This document shows, one piece after another, positions 12,840 to 24,720 of a stretch of DNA of 64,000 nt. The position numbers and the translations under genes were made by a program. The notes under the pieces are model-generated. The model did not search any database. It saw only the letters and a program-made list of their open reading frames with translations, and was not told the origin of the DNA. The stretch lies in the NCBI GenBank assembly GCA_944472155.2, contig OX235271.1:100267256-100331255 (forward strand), given 5' to 3'. Numbering within the stretch: the stretch's first letter is position 1; each line of letters opens with the position of its first letter. This stretch comes from Trichobilharzia szidati (Eukaryota; Platyhelminthes; Trematoda; Strigeidida; Schistosomatidae).

Positions 12840-13430
12840 ACGGGAATGCATAGCAGACAACGATCACATGGACACTTGGGATCTATACGATCACAAAGGG
12901 TGAGAATGATTCTGGGTCACTTCGCCAAATCTCTAACCGCTGATCTTTAGCATCAACCAGACAATCTACACCCCTCTACAAGGCTCAAACAGTCAAAGAC
13001 TGAATGGATTTCCTGCAAACCTATCCATGTGTCAACTAACGTTACTAGTCAAAGAAGGTAATGGCTTGACATGTGTAATGTTTTCTGGCTATTTCAGTCG
13101 ATGTATCTTCACGACCTCCTTGGTTAACTTGCCCTCCTAACCTAACACTACGTTTTACTTTAATATTATTCACCATATAATACCACAACACGGAACGAAC
13201 ATCTGAGGTCAAAGACAGCAAGCTTCTTTATGTCTCCCACTTTCAATGGAAATATCTCAGTAATAAAGGTCAGAGTGAACCGGTATGCAGTACACGTCTT
13301 TCCATCGATAACCGGATATCACATCTACACTAGAGATGACTATAGTTGGAAAATACCACACGAGCGTTTTGTATTTGTGATAGGGTTTCGTCAGCAACCA
13401 CTCCAGTCGGACTTATACCATATCCCAAAA
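12840..13430 (-). mobile_element. RTE-like LINE, RT C-terminal part, degenerate
   Basis: The minus strand reads CRCDIRLSMERRVYCIPVHS, later SGRHKEACCL and EVVKIHRLK-PENITHVKPL. At the nucleotide level it is clearly related to 5397-6230: both share the block around 'cgataaccggatatcac' and 'caaagacagcaagcttct'. It is old, with stops throughout. Confidence 0.6.
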
Positions 13431-14729
13431 TAATTAAAGTTAGGTTCCACAACTTTATTGGCTTGTTTTTCTCCTTACCACAAACTAAGCATAACCTCAA
13501 TACTGCTAACTATATTCTGCCACCTGAAATAAAAGGTGGAACGCATACACCTATTGTCAAATACAGCTAGTCTCGTTCTTATCTTTCACTTTCAAAGGGA
13601 ATGTCGTGACGTCGTAGTGAAGAAAGCGGATTGTTGCACAGTACAGACTTCCTTTAATGAATATACAATTATTACGCTTGCGCCAAAGATCACGAATGTC
13701 GGGGAGTGCTACACGGATTAGGCTTGTATGGCAACAATTCGTTGCCCAAGAAAGTGAGGAGCATTGTGTTAGCACTATCACATATCAGTCGTCGGTTTCC
13801 AAAAGTTTTTGGTGACTCTGAACATCATTAAGGAATCCGAATGAAAGCCAACTTAGGTACTACATATTTTCCGTCACAATTATTAAATATTAAAATAGGA
13901 AGTCCTAAGCCAATTAAGAAGGTAGATACTGCAATAAATCTTTAACTCCTAAGGTCATATGTGAATATTTACACAATTAAGATGGAGTCCAAAATCAAGA
14001 CGTCACCAGATAATTAGTGCACAATATTGTCACACACGAATACACAATACGGAAGGATGTGCGATAATACTTATTTTTGCAATCAGTATCACAATCAAGT
14101 TAATATACCAACTCACCATTCTGAAAGATAACCGGTAATGAAAGACAATAGTTCCCCTGCCAGCCAAACCGGACAAGGCAATCAGATGTGCACCAGGCAC
14201 AGTCGAAACAAACAAAACACTTGCATTGCATTAGAATGGTGAACTAGTAAGTAAATTTCATGAATAAAAATTTACTTAAAATGTGTCTTAATGATTAACC
14301 GTTTGTTAAAAAATTTAGCGCTAAGTTCATGTTGTCTTTGAAAAAATTATCTCACTCCAGGTCGTCATTAGTGCAAGGAAGACAAACAGGTATTCTAGTT
14401 CACTTTCACTACGGTATAGGAATTATTAAATTATTCTTAAAATGAGTGTGACGAGCAATACTAACTCCTTCCCTCTGCTCTGTACTGGCTTTTCGTTCAC
14501 CAAATTAAGAGAAACCTTATTAGCATCTCAGAGGTTTCCAGGTCAGCAAGTATAGTCAGCTCTAATCATATCTCAGACCCTCAGACTGACTGCACAGTGG
14601 AGGCTCAGTCTTACTTAGAGTGAGTCAGCAGCAAATAGTGAAGTGATGTGCTCCTGGTAGGCCATTCCATGCTGTAAACGAAATTCTTGTCATTGACAAC
14701 TTACTTGAAGTCTCTGAAAATAAAGGCGA
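13431..14729. other. No feature recognised
   Basis: I see no gene or clear repeat boundary. Open frames here are short and look incidental. Confidence 0.35.
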
Positions 14730-15340
14730 TGTCCTGCAACCGGTTGGTCCTAGTGAAAGGAATTATTAAGACAGTACGAGACCTCCTGCCAACCTCCCAC
14801 ATGCCTATGGGGATAAGTGTACTCGGCCTGGTCTCTCTTCACATGAGAGGTATGGGATAGTTGCCTGGATCCTGTATTTCGAACTAGATTCGACGTACCT
14901 AGAAAGTAATGTGAAGAATGTATCAACATCAAAGTCTACATAAGCCCTTTATGAAGCTCATAGTACTCTTAAACTCTTCAAAGTCACCTTCGAGTCATCG
15001 AGGTCTCTATCTCATAACATGCAATCATCCATAAGTCCCCATGGTCAGTAATTGTTTTTAGGGCAACACTATTCATTTCTAAGACATTACTAATGATGGC
15101 GTCCTTCCAATCTCTTAAAGACTTGCACTAGCTCAGTAACATAGGGAACAGCACCAACAACAGTTTGGCTATGGTTTCGGGGATTGCTCATTGCGTGCAC
15201 GGATTTGGTTCATCAGCGGCACGGGAATAAGCTTTGGAAGCAGTTTTTGACGGGTCGTTTCCCTTCTTCATGTATATTGATTCCATCTCTAAGAAACTTC
15301 CGAAGATAGCTACCAAAACTACACTAAGGTCATCACAGAA
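14730..15340 (-). mobile_element. Possible CR1-type LINE RT remnant
   Basis: Minus-strand translation between 15340 and 15060 gives segments such as ETIAKLLLVLFPMLLS and CKSLKDWKDAIISNV. In position and spacing these resemble the 'P..L..LF..SL..G..P..WK.A.I.P' block before the RT palm of CR1/jockey-like elements. The resemblance is weak and interrupted by stops. Confidence 0.25.
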
Positions 15341-15352
15341 TACATAAGCTAT

Positions 15353-15707
15353 TGTAGCCGCAAGTAACTCCCCAGAATTTTTAGCGACAGCATTAATCAG
15401 TGAATAACGGATGTTGACCTGAACCGTTTAAGTCGACTTGTTTGGCTGAAAGCCTACGGTCAAGCACCCATGCCATTCAGCACCCCGTCGTGTTACGTTT
15501 GTCCGTGCACGGTCCCTATCTAGTTAAGCAATCGTCCTAACATTTCGATTTGGTCCCAATATATAATTCGTAATTTGGACTATCAATTCTGGTATTTTCC
15601 TTTGCCTTTGGTCTACGCTGAACGAATACCGCCGAAGTTGTGGATATCAGATCTTGCGTTAATATACTCCGTACTATCCGTTAACCTCAACATCCTCAGC
15701 CTTTTAA
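15353..15707 (+). mobile_element. Old diverged solo LTR related to the Gypsy element at 16898
   Basis: About 355 bp aligns end to end with the 353-bp LTRs at 16898 and 21764. Shared blocks include TTTAAGTCGACTTGTTT, GATTTGGTCCCA and ATCTTGCGTTA, with many substitutions. No gag or PBS follows, so it is best read as a solo LTR. The left flank ends CTAT and the right flank begins CAAT, possibly a decayed 4-bp target duplication. Confidence 0.75.
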
Positions 15708-16893
15708 CAATCAGGCAGATCAAAACCACCGTCACTTTTGCTGCTTTTTCCCCTTGTATACGAGAAAAGTCCTTTAGTATAGCCCTGTATCATAATCAGC
15801 CCCGATTTATATGCCTCCTTGGACTGGCAAACCAAGGTCCTGCGGTGACTGCTGATTTCGGAGTATTTAAAGCGAAAATATAGCCTATCACTGGAGGCAG
15901 AATAGTGTCTTAATCTGTCAATGTTTAAACACACGGAACGATACTCTTACTTGCTGGCAGTCTTCCACCGAATGAGCCCATGTGTTGCCACCCTATATAT
16001 ATTCTTCATGTAGTAATCCAAAATGAGGTGTTAGTGAGGGGCATTTATCTCCTAAAAGCGGTCTCATAAGTGATCACTTCACATCTCCTGCTTTCAAGCA
16101 TTTTAGATTTCTAAGGAAGAATACGCAGGGAGTTAGTAGCCAGCAGAACTATTTCACAGTCCTTACGAACAATAACTCTACTGCTATACAAAAACTAAAC
16201 TCTAGTAGCTCAAGCTTCTCATCTTGGTGAGACACAGGCAGTTTCTCAATGATAGTCACAAAGGATATAAATAGATTGTCCACTATTAGGACAAGCTCAT
16301 GGAATTCACACTTGTGTTTATAAAATTTTGGCTTTGAAGCTACGGAATACTCACACAGATCCCGCGGCATTCACAGCATTGTCTTAAGCTTCACCCCAGT
16401 AATTTCTCTGAGTCCACCACTAACCATACTAGGCGTGGCCTGTAGGCTTACCCTGCCCAAGTGGGGTTGTCTCGTAATTTACTTTCATTCTTCTAATGAT
16501 CTGGACCTTATATGACCACATATGCAGACATAACGTTCTAAAGTCCACATCGGCCTTCTTAAATCGCTGGACTACGTGCACCTTCTGTCTATCGAAGTGT
16601 ATCGATTTGATCCCGCTTCAAACTGTTTTAATCATCCAATTTCCACTGTGATCGTAACATATACCCACGCGCAACTTTAAACAAGCACCTACCTACCGCT
16701 GGTTTTTCTAGGGAATTAGAGGAAGAACATTATAAAGCACCATCGTGGCATACTTTCGATGGAATTATATTGCTTCGGATGGCAAACTGTCGATTGTTAT
16801 ATTATCTGGAGATTCTGCACTTGAGGAAAATATCTCGCCAGGAAATTCCTTGAAAAATCTGTTATGTTTATGAACGCATTTTACAGAATGAAG
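15708..16893. other. No feature recognised
   Basis: This stretch lies between the old solo LTR and the young Gypsy element. There is no recognisable coding sequence. Open frames at 15704-15934 and 16149-16370 (-) lack known motifs. Confidence 0.35.
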
Positions 16894-16897
16894 CTAT

Positions 16898-17250
16898 TGT
16901 AGCGGTAAACAATTCCCCAAAATTATTGACCACAGCAATCATCACTCAACATTGGATGCTGACCATCACTGTTTAAGTCGACTTGTTTAGCTGAAGGCTT
17001 ACGGTCAAGCATCCCCGCCATTTGGTGCTCTTCGTCGTGTCACGTGCGTGCACGATTACTAGCTAGCTAAGCATTCATTCCTACCCGCGATTTGGTCCCA
17101 AAATATATATCGTATTTGGACGACAAAATCTGGTCTTTTGCTTTACCATTTGGTACTCGAAGAACGAACACTATAGTGGTTGTTGGTATAAGATCTTGCG
17201 TTAGTATAATCCGTACAACTCGCGAACGTCGATACTTGCAGCCCCCTAAA
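16898..17250 (+). repeat. 5' LTR of Gypsy element
   Basis: Direct repeat partner of 21764-22116, starting TGTAGCGGTAAACAATT and ending CAGCCCCCTAAA. One base differs from the 3' copy by eye. It should hold the element's promoter; I could not pin a TATA box. Confidence 0.93.
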
Positions 17251-17251
17251 C

Positions 17252-17269
17252 TGGTGAGCCCAACCACGA
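17252..17269 (+). other. Primer-binding site of Gypsy element
   Basis: TGGTGAGCCCAACCACGA begins one base after the LTR and starts with TGG, the complement of a tRNA CCA end. CsRn1-clade elements are described as using a tRNA-Trp primer. That identity is not checked here. Confidence 0.65.
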
Positions 17270-17363
17270 ACTACATCTTCAATTCACACGCAGATAATCC
17301 CGGTGAGTTCGTTCCTTTTTGTGTTTATTCTTGTACTATATTGTTATCGGCACACTTTTCGTC

Positions 17364-18182
17364 ATGAGTGATCCTAGCCCCAAGGTTATTCAGATTCGCT
17401 CAACCGCCAAAACAATTCAGCTAGTACCATTTTGGCCAGATAATGCTGAAACGTGGTTTCAGATTGCTGAGTCCGATTTTTGTGAACATGGCATAACTGA
17501 TCAACGTTCACAGTTCCTTGCAGTTATTCACGCCCTACCGCGGGAATTCAACAAGTGCGTAACTCTGCGGATGTCGGTAAGTAACTCGTACGAGTTGCTA
17601 AAAGCATCCATCCTCAAGAGAAACGTTCTCACAGATCGACAACGTCTGGATGAGTTATTTCGTAACATCGAGTTAGGAGATCAGTCAGCCGTGAGCATGC
17701 TGGCAAGAATGAAAGAGATCATTGGCCAAAGTCAGTTCGATGAAGGACTGTTCAGAGAACTATTTTTATCCAAACTGCCACAGTCAGTTCAGACTGTACT
17801 TGTGACACTTCAGGGTGTTCTCATAGATGATTTAGCTGTCTCTGCAGATAGAATTCTAGAGATAACGAAACGGCCAGTTACCGAAGTATACTCAGTTACC
17901 GAACAGACTTCGAGTAAGGATTCTGCAATGATAGAGTTAATCAACTCCGTCCAGCAGATGCTTAGGTCAAACAAGCCTAGCAATTCCTCCTATCGTCGTT
18001 CTAAATCCCCTCAACGGCAAAGCGCACGTGGACGATCTAAGTCCAACACACGCTCTCTCAAAAATCCTGACTGGTGTTGGTATCACAACACCTATGGCAA
18101 GGAAGCGAAATGTTGTCGAAAACCTTGTGATTTCGACAAGGCCTCCAAGTCTGTGGGAAACTATCCCGCCGGCACGCGTTAG
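17364..18182 (+). CDS. gag: Gag polyprotein of Gypsy element
   Basis: I chose the ATG at 17364 ([10 protein letters not shown]); the frame is open further upstream but has no ATG there. It is 272 residues. The N-terminal half is a capsid-like domain seen in this clade (DUF7041 type): [20 protein letters not shown], then a helical region with [12 protein letters not shown] and [10 protein letters not shown]. The C-terminal basic stretch ([16 protein letters not shown]) precedes one zinc knuckle, [18 protein letters not shown], of the CsRn1-type C-x2-H form. Gag coats the element RNA and forms the particle in which reverse transcription occurs. The last 52 bases overlap pol in the -1 frame. Confidence 0.9.
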   Translation: MSDPSPKVIQIRSTAKTIQLVPFWPDNAETWFQIAESDFCEHGITDQRSQFLAVIHALPREFNKCVTLRMSVSNSYELLKASILKRNVLTDRQRLDELFRNIELGDQSAVSMLARMKEIIGQSQFDEGLFRELFLSKLPQSVQTVLVTLQGVLIDDLAVSADRILEITKRPVTEVYSVTEQTSSKDSAMIELINSVQQMLRSNKPSNSSYRRSKSPQRQSARGRSKSNTRSLKNPDWCWYHNTYGKEAKCCRKPCDFDKASKSVGNYPAGTR

Positions 18183-21100
18183 CGGCAACCGTCGCCGGTG
18201 GCACTAGCCGCTTACTTTACATCCACGATGTAATTAGCCAGACTAGATATCTAGTCGACACAGGCGCCGAAGTCAGCGTCCTTCCTGCTACAGCAGCAGA
18301 TCGACAGAAGGATCCTAACTTCAACCTACAGGCTGCAAATGGAAAACCAATTGCAACCTATGGTCGGAAATACGTCTATCTGAACGTAGGTTTACGCAAA
18401 CCTATTCAGTGGATTTTCCTAATCGCTGACGTCACAATGCCCATCATTGGCACGGACCTACTTAATCATCATGATTTGCTCGTAGACGTCCGCCGTAAAC
18501 GACTAATTGACAACACTACTAGTTTGTCTATCAAAGGCATAACTTACAGTGGCCCCAGCTTGTCAATCGTTAAAATGAAAGCAATCCTCGATCCGACTTT
18601 TCAACCAATTGTTGACAAATATCCGGAACTCAATTGCCCATCTAACGACCTCCCGTGTATAACCAGCAATGTTATGCACCACATCATAACCTCAGGACAG
18701 CCCGTGACATCTAAAGCACGACGACTGGCCCCTGACAAACTGAGAATTGCCAGAAACGAATTCGATCATATGCTCACCCTTGGCATCATTCGGCCATCGA
18801 ATAGTCCATGGGCATCCCCGTTGCATATGGTACCGAAAAAGGATAGCAACGATTGGCGACCCACTGGTGATTACCGGCGAGTGAACGCCAAAACTACCCC
18901 CGATTGCTACCCATTGCCTCACATACACGACTTGACGGCAACGTTATCTGGAGCATCTATATTCTCCAAAATCGACTTGGTTAAAGCATATAACCAAATC
19001 CCGATGGCAACGGAAGATATTCCGAAAACAGCTATCATCACGCCTTTTGGACTTTTCGAATTCCTACGTATGCCATTCGGCCTCCGGAATGCGGCCCAAA
19101 CATTCCAACGCTTCATCAACGAAGTATTTCGCGGTCTCGACTTTGTATACGCATACTTAGACGACTGCCTCATTGCCAGTCCAGATAAGGAAACTCACCT
19201 TAGACACTTGGACTTGGCATTTGAAAGGTTACGCCAACATGGTGTTACCATCAATATACAGAAGTGTCAGATAGGCGTTGACTCACTCGATTTTCTGGGT
19301 CACACTATTGACTGCCAGGGCATACGCCCACTGGCTACTAAAGTCGAAGCAATACTGAACTTTCCCGAGCCAAAGACAGTAAAATGCCTTCGCACTTTTA
19401 ACGGCTTGGTAAGTTATTACCGACGTTTTATTCCTAATTGTGCTTCTCTAATTCAGCCATTAACCGATCTCCTTCGAGGGAACAACAAGGCTATCGAACT
19501 CGACACGTCTGCTCGACATGCTTTTACTCAGGTAAAGAAAGCTATTGCAGATGCCACCCTTCTTATGTATCAGGATCCAACGGCACCGTTGAGTATCTCG
19601 GTTGATGCATCAGACACTGCAATCGGCGCAGTTCTGCAACAACTAGTTAACAACGAATGGCAACCACTCGCCTTTTTCTCGAGGCGCCTTCAAGTAGCTG
19701 AAACGAAGTACAGCACATTCGGGAGAGAACTTCTAGCTATGTACTGTGCTCTACGTCATTTTCGACATTCAGTTGAGGGTCGTGAATTCATCATTTTCAC
19801 TGGCCACAAACCTCTGACGTACTCTCTGAACTCAACTTCAGATAAGTATTCACCCAGGGAGTCGCGACAACTAGATTACGTTTCACAGTTTACATCAGAT
19901 ATTCGCCATGTTTCCGGAGTGAACAACTCTGTGGCAGATGCCTTGTCACGTATTTGTTCTTTCACCGAAATCGACGGCATAGACCTTGTAAAACTGGCTC
20001 GTCTTCAAAAAGAAGATATTGAACTTCAGCGTGAGTTGTCGAAAACAACTCTACAACTAGCAAAGAAACCCTTAGGTATAGGAAAGGATACTATTCTGTG
20101 TGACATTTCCACTAGTACTCCTCGCCCCATCGTGCCTAAAAGTTATCGCCGTAACGTCTTCAATACGTTGCATTGCTTATCCCATCCAGGTATTCGAACT
20201 ACTGTCAAACTCGTAACTAGTCGGTTTTGTTGGCCTGGTATTAACAAAGAAGTAAGGGAATGGGCGCAGACGTGCTTAGCTTGCCAAAAGTGCAAAGTAA
20301 TAAGACACACTAAAAGCCCCCTTGGTACTTTTCTTATCCCTGATGCCCGTTTCGAACACGTCCATATAGATTTAGTTGGCCCCCTTCCAGAATCTCATGG
20401 ATACACCTATATGTTAACCTGCATCGATCGCTTCACACGATGGCCTGAAGCAGTACCCATCAAGGATATATCTGCTGAAACTGTCGCACGCGTCTTTGTA
20501 GAGAGATGGATCGCAAACTTTGGATGCCCATCTTCCATAACAACTGATCGTGGGCGGCAATTCGAAAGCGGTTTATTCTTCGCTTTGACTAAAATCCTTG
20601 GTTGCATGCGTTTTCGAACAACAGCCTACCATCCTCAAGCGAATGGTATGGTAGAACGTCTACACAGGCAGTTGAAAGCTGGTTTATCAGCTGCAAATAA
20701 CACCCATTGGACTGAATCCCTTCCGTTAGTTCTCCTACGGATACGAAACGCCTTAAAAACCGATGCTGGTTGTACTACCTCTGAGCTAGTATATGGCACA
20801 ACACTACGACTGCCAGGTGAGTTTGTTTCTCCCTCGAGCTTCCCACCAGTAGTAGATCACTCCTCATACGTCAGCAGGCTTACAAACGCTATGCGTTCAG
20901 TTAAACCTGCTCCCCTCCGACCACAGTCCATTGATGTTTTCGTTCACCCTTGTTTAAAAACTTCTTCACATGTATTTGTTCGTCGCGACTCGGTACGTCG
21001 TCCTCTAGAACCCCCATATGACGGACCATGTAAAGTGATTAAACGTACTGATAAATTCTTCGTTTTAGACAAAAAAGGCCGCGAAGACACCGTCAGTATC

Positions 21101-21310
21101 GACCGTCTGAAACCAGCTTACTTGGAAGGTAATCCTATTAGCCTGGAGCTAAACGTACCCGATAATTCACAAGTAATTGAATCTACTTCAGTCTTCGAAG
21201 AACTCCCTAGCACGGCGAAAGCCACTGAACCTTCGGTCGATCACTCTAAAAAAACGCGTTCTGGACGTCACGTTAGATTCCCAGAATACCTTCATACCTA
21301 TTTCACATAA
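18131..21310 (+). CDS. pol: Pol polyprotein (PR-RT-RNase H-integrase) of Gypsy element
   Basis: The frame is open from 18131 in the -1 frame relative to gag, about 1,059 codons, with no ATG needed if entered by frameshift. In order: aspartic protease with [13 protein letters not shown] (near 18257); RT with [25 protein letters not shown] and the YLDD box in [11 protein letters not shown] (near 19150); and RNase H with [12 protein letters not shown] and [13 protein letters not shown]. Integrase follows with the zinc-binding H-H-C-C ([18 protein letters not shown]) and the D,D-35-E residues in [19 protein letters not shown] and NGMVERLHR. It makes and integrates the element's cDNA. Odd point: the RNase H third aspartate, normally in a TDHKPL-type motif, reads TGHKPL here. 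Confidence 0.93.
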   Translation, partial: FRQGLQVCGKLSRRHALAATVAGGTSRLLYIHDVISQTRYLVDTGAEVSVLPATAADRQKDPNFNLQAANGKPIATYGRKYVYLNVGLRKPIQWIFLIADVTMPIIGTDLLNHHDLLVDVRRKRLIDNTTSLSIKGITYSGPSLSIVKMKAILDPTFQPIVDKYPELNCPSNDLPCITSNVMHHIITSGQPVTSKARRLAPDKLRIARNEFDHMLTLGIIRPSNSPWASPLHMVPKKDSNDWRPTGDYRRVNAKTTPDCYPLPHIHDLTATLSGASIFSKIDLVKAYNQIPMATEDIPKTAIITPFGLFEFLRMPFGLRNAAQTFQRFINEVFRGLDFVYAYLDDCLIASPDKETHLRHLDLAFERLRQHGVTINIQKCQIGVDSLDFLGHTIDCQGIRPLATKVEAILNFPEPKTVKCLRTFNGLVSYYRRFIPNCASLIQPLTDLLRGNNKAIELDTSARHAFTQVKKAIADATLLMYQDPTAPLSISVDASDTAIGAVLQQLVNNEWQPLAFFSRRLQVAETKYSTFGRELLAMYCALRHFRHSVEGREFIIFTGHKPLTYSLNSTSDKYSPRESRQLDYVSQFTSDIRHVSGVNNSVADALSRICSFTEIDGIDLVKLARLQKEDIELQRELSKTTLQLAKKPLGIGKDTILCDISTSTPRPIVPKSYRRNVFNTLHCLSHPGIRTTVKLVTSRFCWPGINKEVREWAQTCLACQKCKVIRHTKSPLGTFLIPDARFEHVHIDLVGPLPESHGYTYMLTCIDRFTRWPEAVPIKDISAETVARVFVERWIANFGCPSSITTDRGRQFESGLFFALTKILGCMRFRTTAYHPQANGMVERLHRQLKAGLSAANNTHWTESLPLVLLRIRNALKTDAGCTTSELVYGTTLRLPGEFVSPSSFPPVVDHSSYVSRLTNAMRSVKPAPLRPQSIDVFVHPCLKTSSHVFVRRDSVRRPLEPPYDGPCKVIKRTDKFFVLDKKGREDTVSIDRLKPAYLEGNPISLELNVPDNSQVIESTSVFEELPSTAKATEPSVDHSKKTRSGRHVRFPEYLHTYFT
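18155..18161 (+). promoter_or_regulatory. Predicted -1 ribosomal frameshift heptamer GGGAAAC
   Basis: In the gag frame this is G GGA AAC, a perfect X XXY YYZ slippery heptamer. It lies inside the only window (18131-18182) where gag and the -1 pol frame are both open. Downstream, CCGGC near 18169 can pair with GCCGG near 18192, giving a GC-rich stem after a short spacer. Known retroelements use the same heptamer. Its function here is inferred. Confidence 0.65.
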
Positions 21311-21763
21311 CTGAGTGACACATCAATTTCTTTTATGTTGCGTCATTTAACACAAGTAAATGATATTTTTCCTATAACCGTACATAAAAGTAAATTAGAT
21401 GTATATTTTTTTCCCCCGATATTCTGAACTTTACATTATTTTACTGTATAGTAGATGCATGTCATTTTGTTTGGTAAAAAACGCTTATTTGGTACATTTT
21501 TCTTGACAAGGTTCTCAGCATTCTTGTTTTCTTTTCCAGGTGCAACGGGCACTGGACAGGAAACAAACGAAGCACGGGATCCAACGAACAACACTGAGGA
21601 AGCTATGTACAGACACCCTATTAGCATAGGCAGACAGACCAGCAGGCTCTCCATCAAGCCGCTTGGAAGATTTTTTTCACCCATCAGGGAACCATCGAGA
21701 TTTTTTTACTTCCGGCTGGTCATGTCTTAGGGTCCTCACAAACCCACTAGGGGGGGAGTGAGC
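21311..21763 (+). other. 3' region of Gypsy element with polypurine tract and small open frame
   Basis: There is no pol-like coding after the stop at 21310. A T/C-rich tract ending TTTTCTTTTCCAG near 21540 looks like a splice acceptor. It opens a small frame of about 63 codons running to 21730 (beginning near GATGTGQETNEARD). That frame has no recognisable domain. The purine run at 21749-21763 (AGGGGGGGAGTGAGC), directly before the 3' LTR, is the polypurine tract that primes plus-strand DNA. Confidence 0.55.
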
Positions 21764-22116
21764 TGTAGCGGTAAATAATTCCCCAAAATTATTGACCACA
21801 GCAATCATCACTCAACATTGGATGCTGACCATCACTGTTTAAGTCGACTTGTTTAGCTGAAGGCTTACGGTCAAGCATCCCCGCCATTTGGTGCTCTTCG
21901 TCGTGTCACGTGCGTGCACGATTACTAGCTAGCTAAGCATTCATTCCTACCCGCGATTTGGTCCCAAAATATATATCGTATTTGGACGACAAAATCTGGT
22001 CTTTTGCTTTACCATTTGGTACTCGAAGAACGAACACTATAGTGGTTGTTGGTATAAGATCTTGCGTTAGTATAATCCGTACAACTCGCGAACGTCGATA
22101 CTTGCAGCCCCCTAAA
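21764..22116 (+). repeat. 3' LTR of Gypsy element
   Basis: 353-bp partner of 16898-17250, one base different by eye, followed by CTAT at 22117-22120, which matches the CTAT just before the 5' LTR. Confidence 0.93.
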
Positions 22117-22120
22117 CTAT

Positions 22121-22729
22121 CATTATCACCTTTTCCACCGTGTTTGTCTTAGATTCTGAGTTCTGATAATTCATACCGATAAAACTCCATTACGTTAACT
22201 GTGCTTCTCAATTACTTAACATGTTTTGCATTTGCAGTTTACGTTATTAATGGTTAGGCTTCTGTGAATAGTGCGGACTCGTATGAACAACATTATCTGC
22301 ACATCCAAGGGTATGTTGGGTTGCAGCATCGATTGCTTTCTATCAGATTTATCACAGTGCACGCCCTGCAGTATTAGATAATGAAGTTGCGATACCGCAT
22401 ATCTTTTCTAAACAGAATAAGTATTCTCGTCTGTACCATTTAAAAGAAGCACTGACCAAGAAAGATGAACTCCGAACTCGGCGTCCAGTGGTATCACCCT
22501 ATGCAGTTATATGAAGTGATGACTTGGTGATGATGAGGACTAGACGCTGGTAGAATAGGAGCGATGCAAGTAATTACCACTAGTTATTCTAGATAGTTAT
22601 AAGTTGGTTTACACTTGTATTTTTGTAGTACATAGTAGTAACTACGTGGCAAAAAACTGAGCTAGATAACCTCTGAGGCTGCTGCTGAAAATTAAATAAA
22701 GATATGACCCGAGAGACAGCAAAGGGCAT
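22121..22729. other. No feature recognised
   Basis: This is flanking DNA after the Gypsy target duplication. Nothing was recognised. It may include eroded 5' sequence of the LINE fragments that follow. Confidence 0.3.
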
Positions 22730-24060
22730 TTGGCCCGTAATTTAATTTAGCCTAGCTGACAGGGCAGTAGCTTTCACTGCACTGTAGGATGATGGATGGT
22801 AAATGGTGTGGTTTCTGTGAGTTGCAACACCTGAGGACCATTTGCTAGAGCACAAGTTGAAACTGTGGGAAGGATAACTCCCAGCTCATGCCTTTGATAC
22901 ATTGTTGTCATGGTTGCCAGAGTTGGGTTAAGTGAGACAGGTTGGCCAATGTTCAGAAGATCTCAGAATCCCTCTGAACGTAACATGGCCAACCAAGAGT
23001 TAGGGGCAGTAGCAAGAAAACGTACTAACAACTCTGGTTTCTGACATGTATACTCCTAAATGCCCAATTTTTCCCCAACAAAATGAATTCGCCTCACAGC
23101 CTGGTAAACATGGAGTGGTTAACATTAATATTGGTGAGTGAAATCTCGCTAACTGCCGATATACCTCACATAGCTGGTACCTGATTATTGTGACATATAT
23201 AGGAATGACCGAATGAACAAAAGAGGAGGTGGCTGCCTCATGTGACTCCAACAATTTTACTAACATAACTATAGGCAAACTCTTAGGATCTAAGCGGAGA
23301 GGCCTACACACAAATGAAAAAAGATTCTTGTGGAAATTATATGCAGAGCTCCTAATATCCCCAAGACTACCGCTGCGGCTATCGGAGAAATACCGGAGCA
23401 TATGGCTAGGCTGGAATTTGACCACAAAGTGGTTTGTGGAGATTTAAACCTCCCCGGAGCGAAATGGGATACCTGCACAGGAACTCGAATCCACGACGAG
23501 TTCCTAGAAGCCATAGGTGTAAGCAGATGGGAGTAGCGCGTGCGCCTCCCAAAACAACATAACAGCATCTTTGACTTAATCCTCCGTCAATCATGATAGG
23601 GGTGGGAAGTAAATTCAATAAGTGATCATAACATACTATAGTGCGCTCTGCCTCTTCAACTAACAGTTGAACACACCTGAAAGTTCCCCAATTCACTACC
23701 AATTTAGAGACCACAGAAATGTCGGCTGGGAATTCCTACCGGTGCCCTTGAGAAAGTCTGATCGGGAATACTTTACTAGTAACAACCTGGAAGTAACACT
23801 CAGTGCCTTTCAAATGACAGTTGGTTTGGAAAACGACACAATTATACGTCTAAAATCTACTCTAAAGAAATCAACTGTATTTATGCACTGCAAAAAGCGA
23901 TTAAAACTATGGGAACTGAAGAGGAAATCTCATTATTTAAACAATTTGGAAAATTGCACTAGATACATAACACTTTCAAAAGTCTTGGGGACGGACATGA
24001 AATGAGGGCACATCACGGGCGAAATAAAGTTTTGGAGGTACCTCCAAGATTCAGGAACTT
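22730..24060 (+). mobile_element. CR1-type LINE, endonuclease region, degenerate
   Basis: Across shifts and stops the plus strand gives endonuclease segments in order: a Gly-rich 'RGGGCLM' segment near 23220, HKVVCGDLNLPGAKWDT (near 23425; the GD-N-P block of AP-type endonucleases), RIHDEFLEAIGV, KQHNSIFDLIL, then ISDHN. The later frame at 23667-24005 fits the linker between endonuclease and RT. The 5' boundary is uncertain. Confidence 0.65.
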
Positions 24061-24254
24061 TACAGGATTATACAAAAGCGTCTAAAAACAGTAAAAACCA
24101 CAATGTTGGCCTCTAGGAACATGGAGATGTAACTTATGATGATCAACAGAATATCAGTGAACTGGTTTTCCAGTGACACCAAAGGGCACTTGTTTTAAAT
24201 TCACGACATCTGGGGAGTGTGTGTTCTTGATTTACTAGGCCAAGTCCTACGCTG

Positions 24255-24720
24255 GAACAACCTATGCAGAGCTAGCCACATTTTTCGACATTAAACCCTA
24301 GTAGGTAGGTGTTACACCACCCATCCTTTCTTATCAAATCTTCTTTCGTAGAGTTCACAGTTGTAAGGGGATCTGTGTCCTTGCATGTATTTGCCACTTT
24401 TAAGCTATCCGCATGTAGTATTGGTTTACCTATACTAGAGCCTTCGCATATACTGTTTAAATACATTATGGGAAGGAAAATGCCTAATGCACTCTCCTGA
24501 GTGACACCCCTGCTGATTGGTCTAAGCCTGGAGGTTATCGAGCCAACATTTTTGCCTGATTTCTATCACAAAGAAATGGTTTTATCCAATTCTGAAGAGG
24601 TTCACGAATCCCTAGTGAGTATAACCTGTCAACTAGCAGACTGTAACTCTAAGGCTTTCCTTTTATCAAAATGTAGGACAGTTACTAGTTCTCTCCTATC
24701 TCTAATATAAGCAGTTTCAT
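24255..24720 (-). mobile_element. CR1-type LINE reverse transcriptase fragment
   Basis: The minus strand reads SRGVTQESALGIFLPIMYL, a form of the 'SGVPQGSVLGPLLFLMYI' RT block. It is followed by IGKPILHADSLKV (catalytic YADD degraded to HADS) and then YLLGFNVEKC, the usual 'WLLSFNV.KC'. It is opposite in orientation to the neighbouring endonuclease fragment, so either there are two insertions or an inversion. Confidence 0.7.

Larger units (their letters stand above)
16898..22116 (+). mobile_element. Near-intact Ty3/Gypsy LTR retrotransposon (CsRn1/Boudicca type)
   Basis: The order is 5' LTR, PBS, gag, pol (PR-RT-RH-IN), a short 3' region, a polypurine tract and 3' LTR, 5.2 kb in all. By eye the two 353-bp LTRs differ at one base (AAACAATT versus AAATAATT near the start), so the insertion is very recent. 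CTAT flanks both sides (16894-16897, 22117-22120), a 4-bp target duplication. The Gag zinc knuckle is the unusual C-x2-H...C...C form of the CsRn1 clade rather than CCHC. gag and pol are open. The only suspicious catalytic change is in RNase H (see pol). LTR ends are uncertain by one or two bases because the 3' end lacks a CA dinucleotide. Confidence 0.93.

Noticed and set aside
16898..22116. Endogenous retrovirus with an envelope gene
   Set aside because: No envelope-like protein is present. After pol there is only a short region with a 63-codon frame lacking signal or membrane segments, so it is a retrotransposon.
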